Under the pieces are notes generated by a model that was not told the DNA's origin, searched no databases, and saw nothing but the letters and a program-made list of their open reading frames with translations. This document shows positions 21,501 through 31,300 of a stretch of 64,000 bases of DNA, piece by piece. The stretch covers positions 930,001 through 994,000 of the forward strand of contig UWYS01000006.1 in NCBI GenBank assembly GCA_900291925.1, in the 5' to 3' direction. A program made the position numbers and the translations under genes. Source of the DNA: Thecaphora thlaspeos. Taxonomy: Eukaryota > Basidiomycota > Ustilaginomycetes > Urocystidales > Glomosporiaceae. Position 1 is the stretch's first letter; each line of letters begins with the position of its first letter.

Positions 21501-21992
21501 CTACAAGGTCATCGCCGATGAATACACCAACCCGGGCAAGTACGGCTTCAAGATCCTTCACGAGACCGAGAAGCCGCACTACTTTAGCTCCGATGACCCG
21601 ATTCTGGTGCGAGAGTGGATGAAGGGTCTGATGAAGGCGACGATTGGCAGGGACCATTCCTGTGAGTTAAGCGGAACATGAAGAGCCGGGATGGGAGTGA
21701 GGAGAAACATCGCCGATATTGCTGTCGAAGGATGTAGCACTGACAGCTCGACTGTTTCCCCCGCCCTTGCGCAGTCCCGGTCATTTCGTCGTACAACAAC
21801 GCAACGATGTCGCTCAAGGAGGCGCAGAGGATGAACCCGCCGCCGCGACCACCGTCGCCGACGAGCCGAGCGCGAACGCAGCGAGCCAAGGCGAGGCAGA
21901 ACACCGACCAGCTGACAGCCAGGGACGCCGCCATCCTCATGAATCTCTCTGGAGGCCAGCCGACGGCAGCAGCAGATACAAATGAACTGTAA
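18545..21992 (+). CDS. Boi1/Boi2-type polarity scaffold: SH3, SAM and PH domains, three exons
   Basis: I infer exons 18545-18673, 18823-21661 and 21775-21992, which join to 1,061 residues. The N-terminal SH3 domain (VWALHDFEAENPDEVSFKAG ... GWWQ, then GESGLFPFTY) is split by intron 1 (donor GTGAGT, acceptor ATCAG). A long Ser/Ala-rich linker contains a charged helix (residues near 185-235). The SAM domain is at about 484-550 (EWTVEQVVEWGRSKGW ... FGKRFQVANAI). The PH domain is at about 888-990 (LEGWMRKKGERYNSWKPRYL). Intron 2 (113 bp) splits the end of the PH domain and gives the tail beginning FPVISSYNNATMSLKEAQRM. In yeast these proteins connect Rho GTPase and exocyst function at growth sites. 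The order SH3-SAM-PH is diagnostic. Confidence 0.92.
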
Positions 21993-23077
21993 GGAAGCGC
22001 ACCCGGCCAAGGCATTTTTCTCTCCTTCTCTCCTTTCCCTCCCTCTCTGTCCGCCTTTCTCCCCTCTCTTCCATTCTCCTGCTTGCTCTTTCTTCTGCGA
22101 GGCCTCTCTTCTGGCCAACTTCTCTCCTCTATCCTTGCATCGCCGCATGAGTGACTTTCCTCTGCCTCTCTGCCTCTCTGCCTGCCTGACGTGGTCGGTG
22201 CACGCACTGTCACGGGTCAGGCAAGGCGAAGGATTGGTCGCGCCCCCGGCGCTGACAGCCTTCGACTCTCCCATACCCACTCTTCAGGGCCGCTGTCTCT
22301 CTTAGCGCCGCGACAGAACCATGACACTTTTGGCGGCCAAGCCCACGAGCGAGCTGGATCTGCCACGATCTCGAACGACCCACTCTCACGGGCCTTGCCA
22401 GGCTCTGCAGTGACGATAACGAAACTTAGGCGAAGCTATGCAGCACACTGGGTTCACCCTTCGCTTTTCATGCCAAGGCCATGTCCCCTTCATCTCCTTT
22501 TTACGATGTCATTTCCTCCCTCGCGCTTTCCTCTCGTTTCCTGTTCATATTCGATAGTCCTCCTCCTCATTCATCCCTTTTTCTCTCCCTTTTCATATCC
22601 ACCTCTACTCTCGTCTCTCTTGATCTCTTTTCATCAGACTGACTGACAAAAAGGCGGGAAGAAGAGGCTCGGGAGGGCGTTCCCGTGGAGAGGATGACGA
22701 CGGCCCAAAAGGGACCGCACCGCTCTCCGAGCATCACAGCGGCGCCGGAAGCACTCCACTGCAGCAGTAGTGGGCAAGGTCCCGCTGTCGCCAAGACGCC
22801 GTTTCCCCTGCGAAAGCGGGTCGTCTGAGTTGGACCCCTGCTCTCTGAGCTTTTTTTTCTACCTCTGACCTCACCTTTTTACTACTTACTATCTGACTGC
22901 CTTCCATCGCCCTCGCCTCTACTCGCTCGATGTCGTGACCATCGCTGACCACGTTCGCGGGCCCAGACTGACCTCAATTTTGCCTCCGACCGTGGCCTAC
23001 TTTGTTTGACCTGTTGCAGCTGCAAGCCGGCTGAGTCGGTGTTGCGCCTATCGCTTCCGTCCCTATCGACCCAGCGA
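21993..23077. other. 1.1-kb pyrimidine-rich region before the orphan gene
   Basis: Long C/T-rich tracts lie at about 22,017-22,130 and 22,480-22,640. An acceptor-like GTTGCAG occurs at about 23,018, so the orphan gene downstream may have an upstream non-coding or coding exon here that I cannot place. No gene is supported. Confidence 0.4.
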
Positions 23078-24205
23078 ATGCCCAAGAGCCAGCCTCCTAG
23101 CCCTGCCCGGCGTTTCTCATCCTATCTGCTCCCTGGATCCAAACCGCAGCGACCCAAGCGCTCGCCGTCGCGTCGCATCGCCCCTCCCTCGGACGTCACA
23201 GCCACAGGCGCCGCTGGTCGTCCAGATGGAGCCGGCAGGAATGCTGCTGAGCGACACCGCCCTTCTTTCCATGTCGATAAGCAGCCTGGAGGGCGGGGTC
23301 CCCCGTTCCAGGTCAATCGACCACCACCTGTACAAGAGGAGCAGAGCACGGCAGGAGAGCAGCCGGCCCAAGCGCCCAGGCAGGCTCCGTTCAACCTGCT
23401 CATCTCGTCGGCCGAAAGGAGTGCCAGGCCGGGTGCAAAGGAGACGACGCCTGACAGAGAGGTGCTGCGACGCCCGATGTCTACCTGGATCCGGTCGCAC
23501 AGCAGAGAGGGCAGCGGCAGCGATGGGTTTGGCAAGCGTCCGCTGTTTCACGTCACGTCGCCCCGAGATGCCCCAACAGCCGCCGCTTCGCAGCACCACA
23601 CCAATTCGCTCACTCTCGGCGGTCCGCCTCAGTCCTCCTCGGACCACGTATGTACGAAGACACGATCGGATGAGCTCCCTTCCACTACCAGGACGCAGGG
23701 CTCGCCGTACCAGCTCCTGCGTCCCTCTCGATCCCAGATCGAAGTTGGCACCGACATTGCGCCGTTGCCGCCAGCAAGGACTGGTAGAGGAGGCGGCGAT
23801 GTCCCACCAACGCCTGCTGGCGCTTCGTTGTCTCGCGGATCACCGCCGCCTGTTGGGCAGGGAGGTGGTCTGCAGGCGACGTCCGACTTTGGACCGCGTC
23901 CGCACACAGAAGGTAGTCGTGGCAGCAGCAGCACGAGCACCAAGCTGCTGCAAGAGCAGTGGAGGCGTCGCAACGCAGCTTCCACCTCGTCAACGGGCGC
24001 TTCGGCCTCTTGCGATTTGTATCACTATCGGCAGGCTGATACAACCTCTGGACGCAGGCCCTTGGCCGACAGTCTACCGGCTAGGCCATCTTCCGCATCT
24101 CCTCCAGTCGGCTTGAAAGGGACGGAACATGCAGAGGAGAAGAGGTCGGATGCCGGATTGACTACGCAGGAACTGCAGGCGAGGTTCAGGTCGAGGTGCG
24201 GATGA
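23078..24205 (+). CDS. Orphan Ser/Arg/Pro-rich protein
   Basis: This open frame of 375 residues runs from ATG 23078 to TGA 24203-24205. I do not recognise it. It is disordered-looking, rich in Ser, Pro, Arg and Gly, and basic at the N-terminus (MPKSQPPSPARRFSSYLLPG). A loose internal echo is visible: RHRPSFHVDKQPG, GPPFQVNRPPP and KRPLFHVTSPRD each carry a (L/S/P)F(H/Q)V core about 25 and 90 residues apart. The end is a short predicted helix, LTTQELQARFRSRCG. Codon use is similar to neighbouring genes, which supports coding. The true start is uncertain because the frame is open upstream to a splice-acceptor-like site. It could be a lineage-specific regulatory protein. Confidence 0.55.
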   Translation: MPKSQPPSPARRFSSYLLPGSKPQRPKRSPSRRIAPPSDVTATGAAGRPDGAGRNAAERHRPSFHVDKQPGGRGPPFQVNRPPPVQEEQSTAGEQPAQAPRQAPFNLLISSAERSARPGAKETTPDREVLRRPMSTWIRSHSREGSGSDGFGKRPLFHVTSPRDAPTAAASQHHTNSLTLGGPPQSSSDHVCTKTRSDELPSTTRTQGSPYQLLRPSRSQIEVGTDIAPLPPARTGRGGGDVPPTPAGASLSRGSPPPVGQGGGLQATSDFGPRPHTEGSRGSSSTSTKLLQEQWRRRNAASTSSTGASASCDLYHYRQADTTSGRRPLADSLPARPSSASPPVGLKGTEHAEEKRSDAGLTTQELQARFRSRCG

Positions 24206-24533
24206 AAGGGTGCCGGGATGGGAAAGAGGAGATGATGCTTGTACCTACATACGAGGCCAGTTAGTTACCTGGCTCGAAAATATATGGAGGCTTCTGATGT
24301 TTGCTGCAGCGCGCTCTAACTAACCCATTCTGGTGGAGCAGCGGCGTGGGGGTACGCAAGAAGAAATTCAAGATTTTTTGGACAGCCGTGAAAGGCTGCA
24401 CTTCACCACCACCACCATCCCCGCCTGCTGGCCCCACACCATCGCCAGTAGCAACACTTCCTCGAAGCCTTTCCGAGCGAACCAAAAGGCGATTGTACCC
24501 CTCAGACACCGCTACTCCCCCCGCACAAACGAT
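24206..24533. promoter_or_regulatory. Short spacer and leader of the Dph1 gene
   Basis: This 328-bp region holds the 3' flank of the orphan gene and the leader of Dph1. The Dph1 frame is open upstream to about 24,333 but has no ATG there. Nothing else is seen. Confidence 0.5.
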
Positions 24534-26417
24534 ATGGTCGACTCCAGCGGCCCGGCGACCGCCGAGAACCCGCGCAAGCGTTTCACCAACAGCAACGGCA
24601 CTGCCAACGGCGCTTCCCCCTCGTCCTCCTCATCGCTAGCCGGTCCCTCTGCGCCGCGACTCGCCAACGCCGTCCCGCAGTCCATCCTCGAGGATGCCGC
24701 TCTGAACGCCGCCATCGCCGCCATCCTACCGGCCAACTACAGCTTCGAGATCCACAAAACCATCCACCACATCCGCAAGAACGCCTCCACCTGCGTCGCG
24801 CTCCAGATGCCCGAGGGCCTCACCCTCTGGGCCACGGGCATCACCGACATCATCGAACGCTTCACCGACGCCACAACCGTCATCATGGGTGACGTCACCT
24901 ACGGCGCATGCTGCGTCGACGACTACACCGCCATGGCGCTCGGATGCGACATGCTCGTCCACTACGGCCACTCGTGCCTCGTCCCCTTCGACCAAACAAA
25001 GATCAAGACGCTCTACGTCTTTGTAGAGATCGCCATCGATCCAGCGCACCTCGCTGCTACGGTCAGAGCAAATTTTCCGGATAGCAAGGCGACGTTCAGA
25101 GACAAGATCCTCGGTGGCAGACAGGAGGGCGACCAGGATGCCGAGCAGGGTGCGGCTAGGGCCCAGATCCAGGTCGGACTTGACGAAGAGCACGGCGGAG
25201 AGGCAGCAGCAGCGGCGCCGGTGACGACGACGCAGAGACCTACGCACCTTGTGCTGGTGGGAACGGTGCAGTTCATCAATGCCATCCACGGGCTGCGCGA
25301 GGCGCTCGAGACGGAACAGCATCGCTTGGCCGATGGATCCGTGTCCACGGGTCCTCTCCAGGATCGACTGCGCATCACCGCTGCCCCTGCTATCCCCTCT
25401 TCCACCTCGGGCAGCGACGATGCCACCCGCAGCAGCGCCGCGATCGGCAGCAACTGGTCTTCGGGCTCGTACCGTATCACCGTTCCGCAAGTGAAGCCGC
25501 TGAGTCCGGGCGAGATCCTGGGCTGCACGTCTCCCAAGCTGAGCGATACCGACGTCGACGCCATCATTTACATCGGCGACGGACGCTTCCACCTCGAGTC
25601 GATCATGATTGGCAACCCGCGCATCCCTGCCTTCCGCTACGATCCCTACATGAAGCGCTTCGTCCGCGAGCTGTACGACCACGCCGAGATGCGCAAGATG
25701 CGCGCCGACGCCGTCCGCACCGCGCAAGCTAGCGTGGGCGACATGGAGTTGCAGCCCGAGAGCAGGGTCGCGACAATGAGAGAAGAGGCAGAGGAGGACA
25801 GCGGTAGGGACAAGGCGACGGAAGCGTGCAAAGCAAGCGGATGGGGAGTAGTGCTGGGTACGCTAGGTCGTCAAGGCTCTCTACGCGTTCTAGACTCACT
25901 CACATCATCGCTATCCTCGCACGATCCACCGATCCCATACGTTCCCATCCTGCTATCGGAACTTTCGCCTCAAAAACTCTCTCTGTTCGGTACGCACCTT
26001 TCGGTCTTTATCCAATCCTCCTGTCCACGCCTATCGATCGACTGGGGATCGGCTTTCGCCAAACCACTCCTATCACCGTACGAAGCTGCCGTCAGCACGG
26101 GTAGGGTCAAAGGATGGCAGGAAGACGTAGACGGTCTAGGATTAAGTCGAACTCCCGCAGCGGACGGATCGATGAAGTTGCAAGATCATCATAAAGTCTT
26201 GCCACTACAGGGAGATTATCCGATGGACTTTTATGCTGATCAGAGTTTGGGTGATTGGACGCCGAGGTTCGGTATGGGCGTAAAGAAGACGGGAAAGGGA
26301 GGGGCGAACAGGGAGTTGTTGAAGAGGTTGAGGAACAAAAAAAACTCCAGACCTCGTCGTTTGAACGACCCAGCGCTTCATCGTCCGTCTGATGCTTGCG
26401 GTGGTGTACTACTTTGA
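24534..26417 (+). CDS. dph1: Diphthamide biosynthesis protein 1 (Dph1)
   Basis: With Dph2 it forms the radical-type Fe-S enzyme that transfers the 3-amino-3-carboxypropyl group from SAM to a histidine of elongation factor 2. ATG 24534 ([16 protein letters not shown]) gives 627 residues; typical Dph1 is about 440. Conserved blocks are [41 protein letters not shown] with the first cluster cysteine, [28 protein letters not shown] with PAFRYDPY, and [12 protein letters not shown]. The three [4Fe-4S]-ligand cysteines of the family are therefore present. The extra length comes from two low-complexity insertions, one around [17 protein letters not shown] and one around the [14 protein letters not shown] region, plus an extended tail. 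Codon bias weakens after about 25,800. Confidence 0.95.
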   Translation: MVDSSGPATAENPRKRFTNSNGTANGASPSSSSSLAGPSAPRLANAVPQSILEDAALNAAIAAILPANYSFEIHKTIHHIRKNASTCVALQMPEGLTLWATGITDIIERFTDATTVIMGDVTYGACCVDDYTAMALGCDMLVHYGHSCLVPFDQTKIKTLYVFVEIAIDPAHLAATVRANFPDSKATFRDKILGGRQEGDQDAEQGAARAQIQVGLDEEHGGEAAAAAPVTTTQRPTHLVLVGTVQFINAIHGLREALETEQHRLADGSVSTGPLQDRLRITAAPAIPSSTSGSDDATRSSAAIGSNWSSGSYRITVPQVKPLSPGEILGCTSPKLSDTDVDAIIYIGDGRFHLESIMIGNPRIPAFRYDPYMKRFVRELYDHAEMRKMRADAVRTAQASVGDMELQPESRVATMREEAEEDSGRDKATEACKASGWGVVLGTLGRQGSLRVLDSLTSSLSSHDPPIPYVPILLSELSPQKLSLFGTHLSVFIQSSCPRLSIDWGSAFAKPLLSPYEAAVSTGRVKGWQEDVDGLGLSRTPAADGSMKLQDHHKVLPLQGDYPMDFYADQSLGDWTPRFGMGVKKTGKGGANRELLKRLRNKKNSRPRRLNDPALHRPSDACGGVLL

Positions 26418-26630
26418 AATGACAAGAATTTCTTGGGCGTCTCTCGAGTTGAAACGTCCCCCCTGCGTGCAGTGCTTTTGAGCGATGCTTTCTTTGTTGT
26501 GTGTGTAAGTAAACGGATGCACGTATGTGGTAGGGGAGACAGGAGGAAGAAGGTAACAAGTACATGCGCAGCCAAGGGGACGGAAAGGAACGAGAATATC
26601 ACGCGACGACGCCGACGATGCCCATCTTAA

Positions 26631-27863
26631 CTAGGTGACCTTCTTGAAGCCTCGGAAGTTGATGCCGACACAGCTGACCATGATTTCGTCGGGGACGATT
26701 CGTTTTGCGTGCTTCTTCTCTGCTCCCTCTTTGTTGTCGTCATGCTCCTCGTCGTCGTGTTCGGGCTGTGCTTGATCCTCGGCCACCCTCTTGACCTTGA
26801 ACGTCACTCCTAGGCCCTCCCTGATATCCCTCATGGTCTGAATAGCGTTCGGAGTCAACTTTCCCATCCTACACCTTGCGACGTCCTGCGGACCTAGAGC
26901 CATCATGGTGAGTACGAAAGGTTGATGTGCCGCATCTATACATCCACCCTTTGCGACTTCGTTAAACAGCATCCTTACCGCTAGGGTGGCGATATCCTCT
27001 GGCGTCATTGCTTCCTGCTGTGTCGCCTCATCTGCGGGTCTACTGGTCGCCTCTGCCGAGTGAATGGCACCAGTGGTCGATCGTGCGATCAAGCTAAGAC
27101 CGAATCCAGGTGACTTTCCCGAATCCTCACCGCGATACACGTCGGCAAAGAGGTAGAGGTCCGGGATGTAGCGTTGTAGGATGGAACGAGCATGGTCGAT
27201 CATCCGATTAGTCATTTGCGGAGAGACGCGCGTGGCGTATGCGATTCCGCGCATCTTTTTGATCCGACCCGGGGCGACAAAGTTGAGCGTGGACAGATGC
27301 GCGAGTGTAGGACAACGAAGGTGGATCTCCCCTCCTCCCAGTGGCGCAGAGCCGCGTTTGAGGATACATAGTTCGAGCGCAGACGAAAGTGTCGACACGG
27401 TGGAAAGGGGTAGGAAGAGGGAGAGATGCGGTAGCGTCACCGTTCGCAACGTGTCGACGCCGAGATCACCTTGGCGCGCAGTCAAACCGCGAAGGGTTAG
27501 ACTGAGTTCCCTTTTGGCGAACGGAGCGAGAACGATGATCCACTCCGCAAAGTAGCCTACGCTTCGACTCGTAGGGCAGTCATGCGATACCGTCCCACCA
27601 GCGATGACGCCGGGTCGCAGCAGGACGGATGTACCGGTGTAGCTGATCTCGACGTGGGAGCCGTTGGTGACCTTCTCGATGAGTCGGAGGAAGGATGCTT
27701 CAAAGTCGCGCAGACCCGGAGAGGAGGCGTCCGGACGGATCGAGTCGATACGCACAGGTCGACCGGAGAGCAGCGAGAGCAGCAGGCGTTGTCGGAAGTA
27801 CGTGTGGCCCGTGAAGCGCAAGAGGCGCGTCTTTTCGACGGGCGCAGGGGCTGTGGCTGGCAT
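26631..27863 (-). CDS. rcl1: RNA 3'-terminal phosphate cyclase-like protein Rcl1
   Basis: This single exon encodes 410 residues, slightly longer than yeast Rcl1 because of a charged insertion near the C-terminus (EDQAQPEHDDEEHDDNKEG). Rcl1 partners the GTPase Bms1 in the small-subunit processome and is required for early pre-rRNA cleavages in the nucleolus. Family features are LRFTGHTYFRQRLLLSLLSGRP, GLRDFEASFLRLIEKVTNGS, TGTSVLLRPGVI, the GGGEI block and KKMRGIAYATRVSP. The catalytic histidine of true cyclases is not seen in the expected C-terminal segment, as is usual for Rcl1. The gene converges on Dph1 with a 213-bp spacer and lies downstream of Ire1 on the same strand. Confidence 0.93.
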   Translation of the reverse strand: MPATAPAPVEKTRLLRFTGHTYFRQRLLLSLLSGRPVRIDSIRPDASSPGLRDFEASFLRLIEKVTNGSHVEISYTGTSVLLRPGVIAGGTVSHDCPTSRSVGYFAEWIIVLAPFAKRELSLTLRGLTARQGDLGVDTLRTVTLPHLSLFLPLSTVSTLSSALELCILKRGSAPLGGGEIHLRCPTLAHLSTLNFVAPGRIKKMRGIAYATRVSPQMTNRMIDHARSILQRYIPDLYLFADVYRGEDSGKSPGFGLSLIARSTTGAIHSAEATSRPADEATQQEAMTPEDIATLAVRMLFNEVAKGGCIDAAHQPFVLTMMALGPQDVARCRMGKLTPNAIQTMRDIREGLGVTFKVKRVAEDQAQPEHDDEEHDDNKEGAEKKHAKRIVPDEIMVSCVGINFRGFKKVT

Positions 27864-28338
27864 GGTCGCGGCGGTGACGTTGGCGAGGAGTGAGTGACAC
27901 GGATGGTGGCGGTGGTGGTGGCGGTGGTGTGCGTGACGGCGAGCCTGCCCGAATTTCTTCTCGCAGGTCGTGCCTGTGCCTTACGCGGTTCGGCCCAAAT
28001 TTTTCCCCGCCCAGCCGCCTCCGCCATCAGCCTCCTACTTCCGAATTCCGAATTCCGAATAACCCTGCGCCTCGTCTTTCTCTTTCTCTCTTGTCTCTCC
28101 CTCTCCTTCGCTCGCTCGATTGTGCTAGTGTGAATGATGACAATGACATGACAAGGAGCGATCACGAGAAGCTACGCTGCAGATACAAATACATAAGCGC
28201 CCGCTGTTCCTGCTGGACGGCTTGCTCTACAGATAAGAATCAAGGGGGAGCATCGAGAATCCAGTGAGATGAATTGGAGGCGACAACGGCGGCGAGGAGA
28301 GGGGGCCGAGACCGAAGAACAAGGGCGCGACGACGAAC
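27864..28338. promoter_or_regulatory. Upstream region of Rcl1 and 3' flank of Ire1
   Basis: This 475-bp stretch contains GGTGGCGGT-rich DNA just upstream of the Rcl1 start and a triple TTCCGAA repeat at 28039-28059. No gene is seen. Confidence 0.5.
28039..28059. repeat. Three tandem TTCCGAA heptamers
   Basis: Three exact 7-bp units follow one another about 180 bp upstream of the Rcl1 start codon. Because the unit is partly palindromic, it also creates two GAATTC sites. It could be a regulatory element; no factor is assigned. Confidence 0.6.
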
Positions 28339-31300
28339 CTAGTGATCCTGCTCAGGGCAAACAAAGTACTCTCTAAACATGGCCTCGGTGCGAATCAGCG
28401 GCAGCGCCGTAATGACGCCGTGAACGTGTAGGAAGAGCTCGGGGAAGCGGCGCGTAAAGTAGCCCAGGAAGCCGTCCGGCAGCGCGCCCAGCATCCGCTT
28501 CAGGTGCGGCGGCATGTCCTGGTAGTGGTGCTTCTTGTTACGCATCGCACGCAGCAGGTCCTGCACCGACGTCGCATCGTACTTGCGGAACTTGCCCAAG
28601 TTCTCCAGGAACGCCTTGTCGCACCGCCGATGCCAGTCGTGCCCCACCACCTTGGAAGCCTTGGCCTCGAGCAGCACCAGCGCCGCCGTCGGCGGGTCCT
28701 TTTCCATGATCTCGAAGCGATCACTCGCGTCCTGCAGGAAGTTGAGCCGCTTGTTGGCGTCCCAGAAGTAAGGGTGCGTCAGCACGTCATTGGCCGAGGG
28801 GCGGCGGCGCGGATCGTGGTCGACCATCTGAAGCACCAGGTCCTGCGCCTCGTGGCCCTCTTCGCCCAGCCCATCGAGGCGCGACGAGTCGACGTGGCGC
28901 CGGATGATGTTCATCTCGCGTTCGAACCGCGTCCCGAACGGGTGGTCGCCGTTTGAAAGGACGTAGTAGGCGAGGCAGCCGAGCGCAAAGATGTCGACCG
29001 CACGCGTCAGACGCTGCCGTTCCTCCGTCGCACCGCCGCCGCCGCTGTCGTTGCGCGGGCCGGACGAGTTGCCGAGCGAGGACTCGCTCTCGGATCCAGC
29101 ATCGAGGTTGACGTCGCCTCGGAGGATCTCAGGAGCTCGCCAGCCGACGGTGCCGCCCGGGTTGTTCATCGTCTGACTGAAGCTCGTCTGTGCCATGCCG
29201 TCGAGCCGCTTTGACAGACCAAAGTCAGAGAGCAGCATCTTGAGACTGCGCCCACTCGACGACGTCGAAACGAGGATGTTCTGCGGCTTGATATCGCGGT
29301 GGACGATTGAGAGCGTGTGCAGGTGACGCAGTCCCGAGGCGATCTGGTGCAGCGTCCGCTTCGGCTCCAGCAGCACGCTTAGCTCGCGGAAGTCGTTGGG
29401 CCGCTCGACGACGTCGGCCAGCGAAGCCGGGCACAGCTCGAGCGCGATGAACAGGAAGCTCGGCGTCAGCTCCTTGTAAAAGTAGCGAATCACGTTGGGG
29501 TGGTTGTCGGCCGACTCCAGCAGCGAGACCTCCTTCGAGGCGACGTTGACAAAATCGCGCAGCAGCCGCTTGACCGCCACGGCGCGACCTTGGAACGTTC
29601 CTTTGAAGACGACCGTCCCCGACGAGCCGTAGCCCAGCACCTCTTCCGAAATCTGCAGCGACAAGCTCTTCATGCTGCTGGTGGCTGCGGTCGCCGAAGA
29701 TGACGACGACACCGCCGATGCGCCCACCGCCGCAATCCGGGCCGCCTGCTCGCCAAGCGCGGTCGGGATAGAGTCGTCGCGGTCGCCGACGGCCGGCCAG
29801 CCGGACTCCATCAGCGCTGACGTGTTCATCGTGGGCGACATCAGCGCCTGCGTCAGCTGCGGTGTGCCCAGCGTCGCCGTCGCCGTCGTGGACAACGCGG
29901 ACAGCGGCTCGAGCGCTTGCTGCGTCGATCTGACATGGGCCTTCCCGCCGTTGACAGCAGCAGTAACAGGAGCTCGCCCTGACTGCAAAGGCTCCTTGCT
30001 GCCGCCATCTTGTCCGGCCTTTCTCGGGGTCCCTTTGGCTGTGTCCCTGGCGACCAAAGAAGCGTCGGACGCGGTCGAGCTGCTCTCCGACCGTGCTCTC
30101 GCGCCAACCTTGGCCGCGCCTCCCGCGTCGACGATAGCGCTGCCATCAGGCGCAGCGTCGATACCTTCGTCTAAGTCCTTGGGCGACGCCTGCTCGGCTG
30201 CCTCTCGACCGTCGTCATCTTCGTCTCCGCTGTCGTCGGCTCTGTCGTCCCCCTCCTCACCTTCACCCTGGCCGCCCTCGCCGTTCTTTGATGCTTTGGC
30301 CGCCCTTGCCGCTGCCGCGGCGCCCGCGCGCTTGCCCCTCCTCCTCCGCTTGTTTGCGCGCTTCTTGGCCGCCGCCGCTCCGCCGGGCAGGCCATCCTCG
30401 GCGAGATCCAGACCAAGTTCCTCGATGCTGGCGGCCATCTCGCCTGCTGATGCTGTTCCGTTGGCCATGGACGACGTACCGCTGCTGCTGCTGCCGTTGT
30501 TAGCCGCTTTATTTGCGGGGTCGACATCTTCCTTCGACCGCCTGGTCGCGTCCTCGAGCTGCTTCGCCTTGGCCTCCGTGGCCTTCTCTCCCACAGCGCT
30601 GACCAGCGAGAAGCCAGCCTCCTGCTCCTTGAGCGCAGGGACCCAGACAACGCCCTTTGCGATGTCTGCGGCCTCGTACTCGCTCCGGGCCTGCTGCTGC
30701 TGGAAGCCAATGTATGTCGTGCCGGAGAGGATGCCGATGACGAGAATTCCGATCAGCTGGAGGAAGATGAGCGAAGCGCGCGACTTCCAGGGTCGTACGT
30801 AGCCGGCGGCTTCGTCGTCGGATGACCGAGGCGGCAAAGGTATGGAAGGCGTCTCAAATTCGTCCCCGGTGCTGTGCTGCTGCTTGCCCTTGCCAGACTG
30901 CGGCGTCTTGCGCGGCGAAGACTGGCTCTTTCCCGGCGCAGAGGCCGGCCCCCGCGCGTCCCGGGTAGGGCGTTCAGAGCCGTGTTGGTTGGGACCGCCG
31001 CCGACGTTGGCGGGGCGGTCGCCGATGGCCAGCTTTGGCCGGTCTGCGCGGTCGCCGTCGATCTCGAGCAGCCGCTCGGAGTCCAGGAGCGACTCCTGCA
31101 AGTCGCCCTCGGCAGACGTGTCGACCTCAAGCGTGTAGCTGCCAAGCCAGCAGCCGAATGACGCGCACTTTCTGTCGTTGGCCCAGCTGCTATCAGACGG
31201 GGGGAGAGCGAACCCTTCGTCCCTCTCGGCAGCCGCCTGGCCGTCGGGCAGTCCGGCGACGGCCTTGGATGTGAAAGCGACGAGGGGAAAGCGGGTGCCG

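Noticed and set aside
24333..24533. N-terminal extension of Dph1
   Set aside because: The upstream in-frame stretch has no ATG; the first ATG is 24534 and the conserved part begins well after it.
28039..28059. Heat-shock element made of TTC/GAA units
   Set aside because: Units repeat every 7 bp, so GAA and TTC blocks are spaced by 0 or 1 base rather than the 2 bases required in a heat-shock element.
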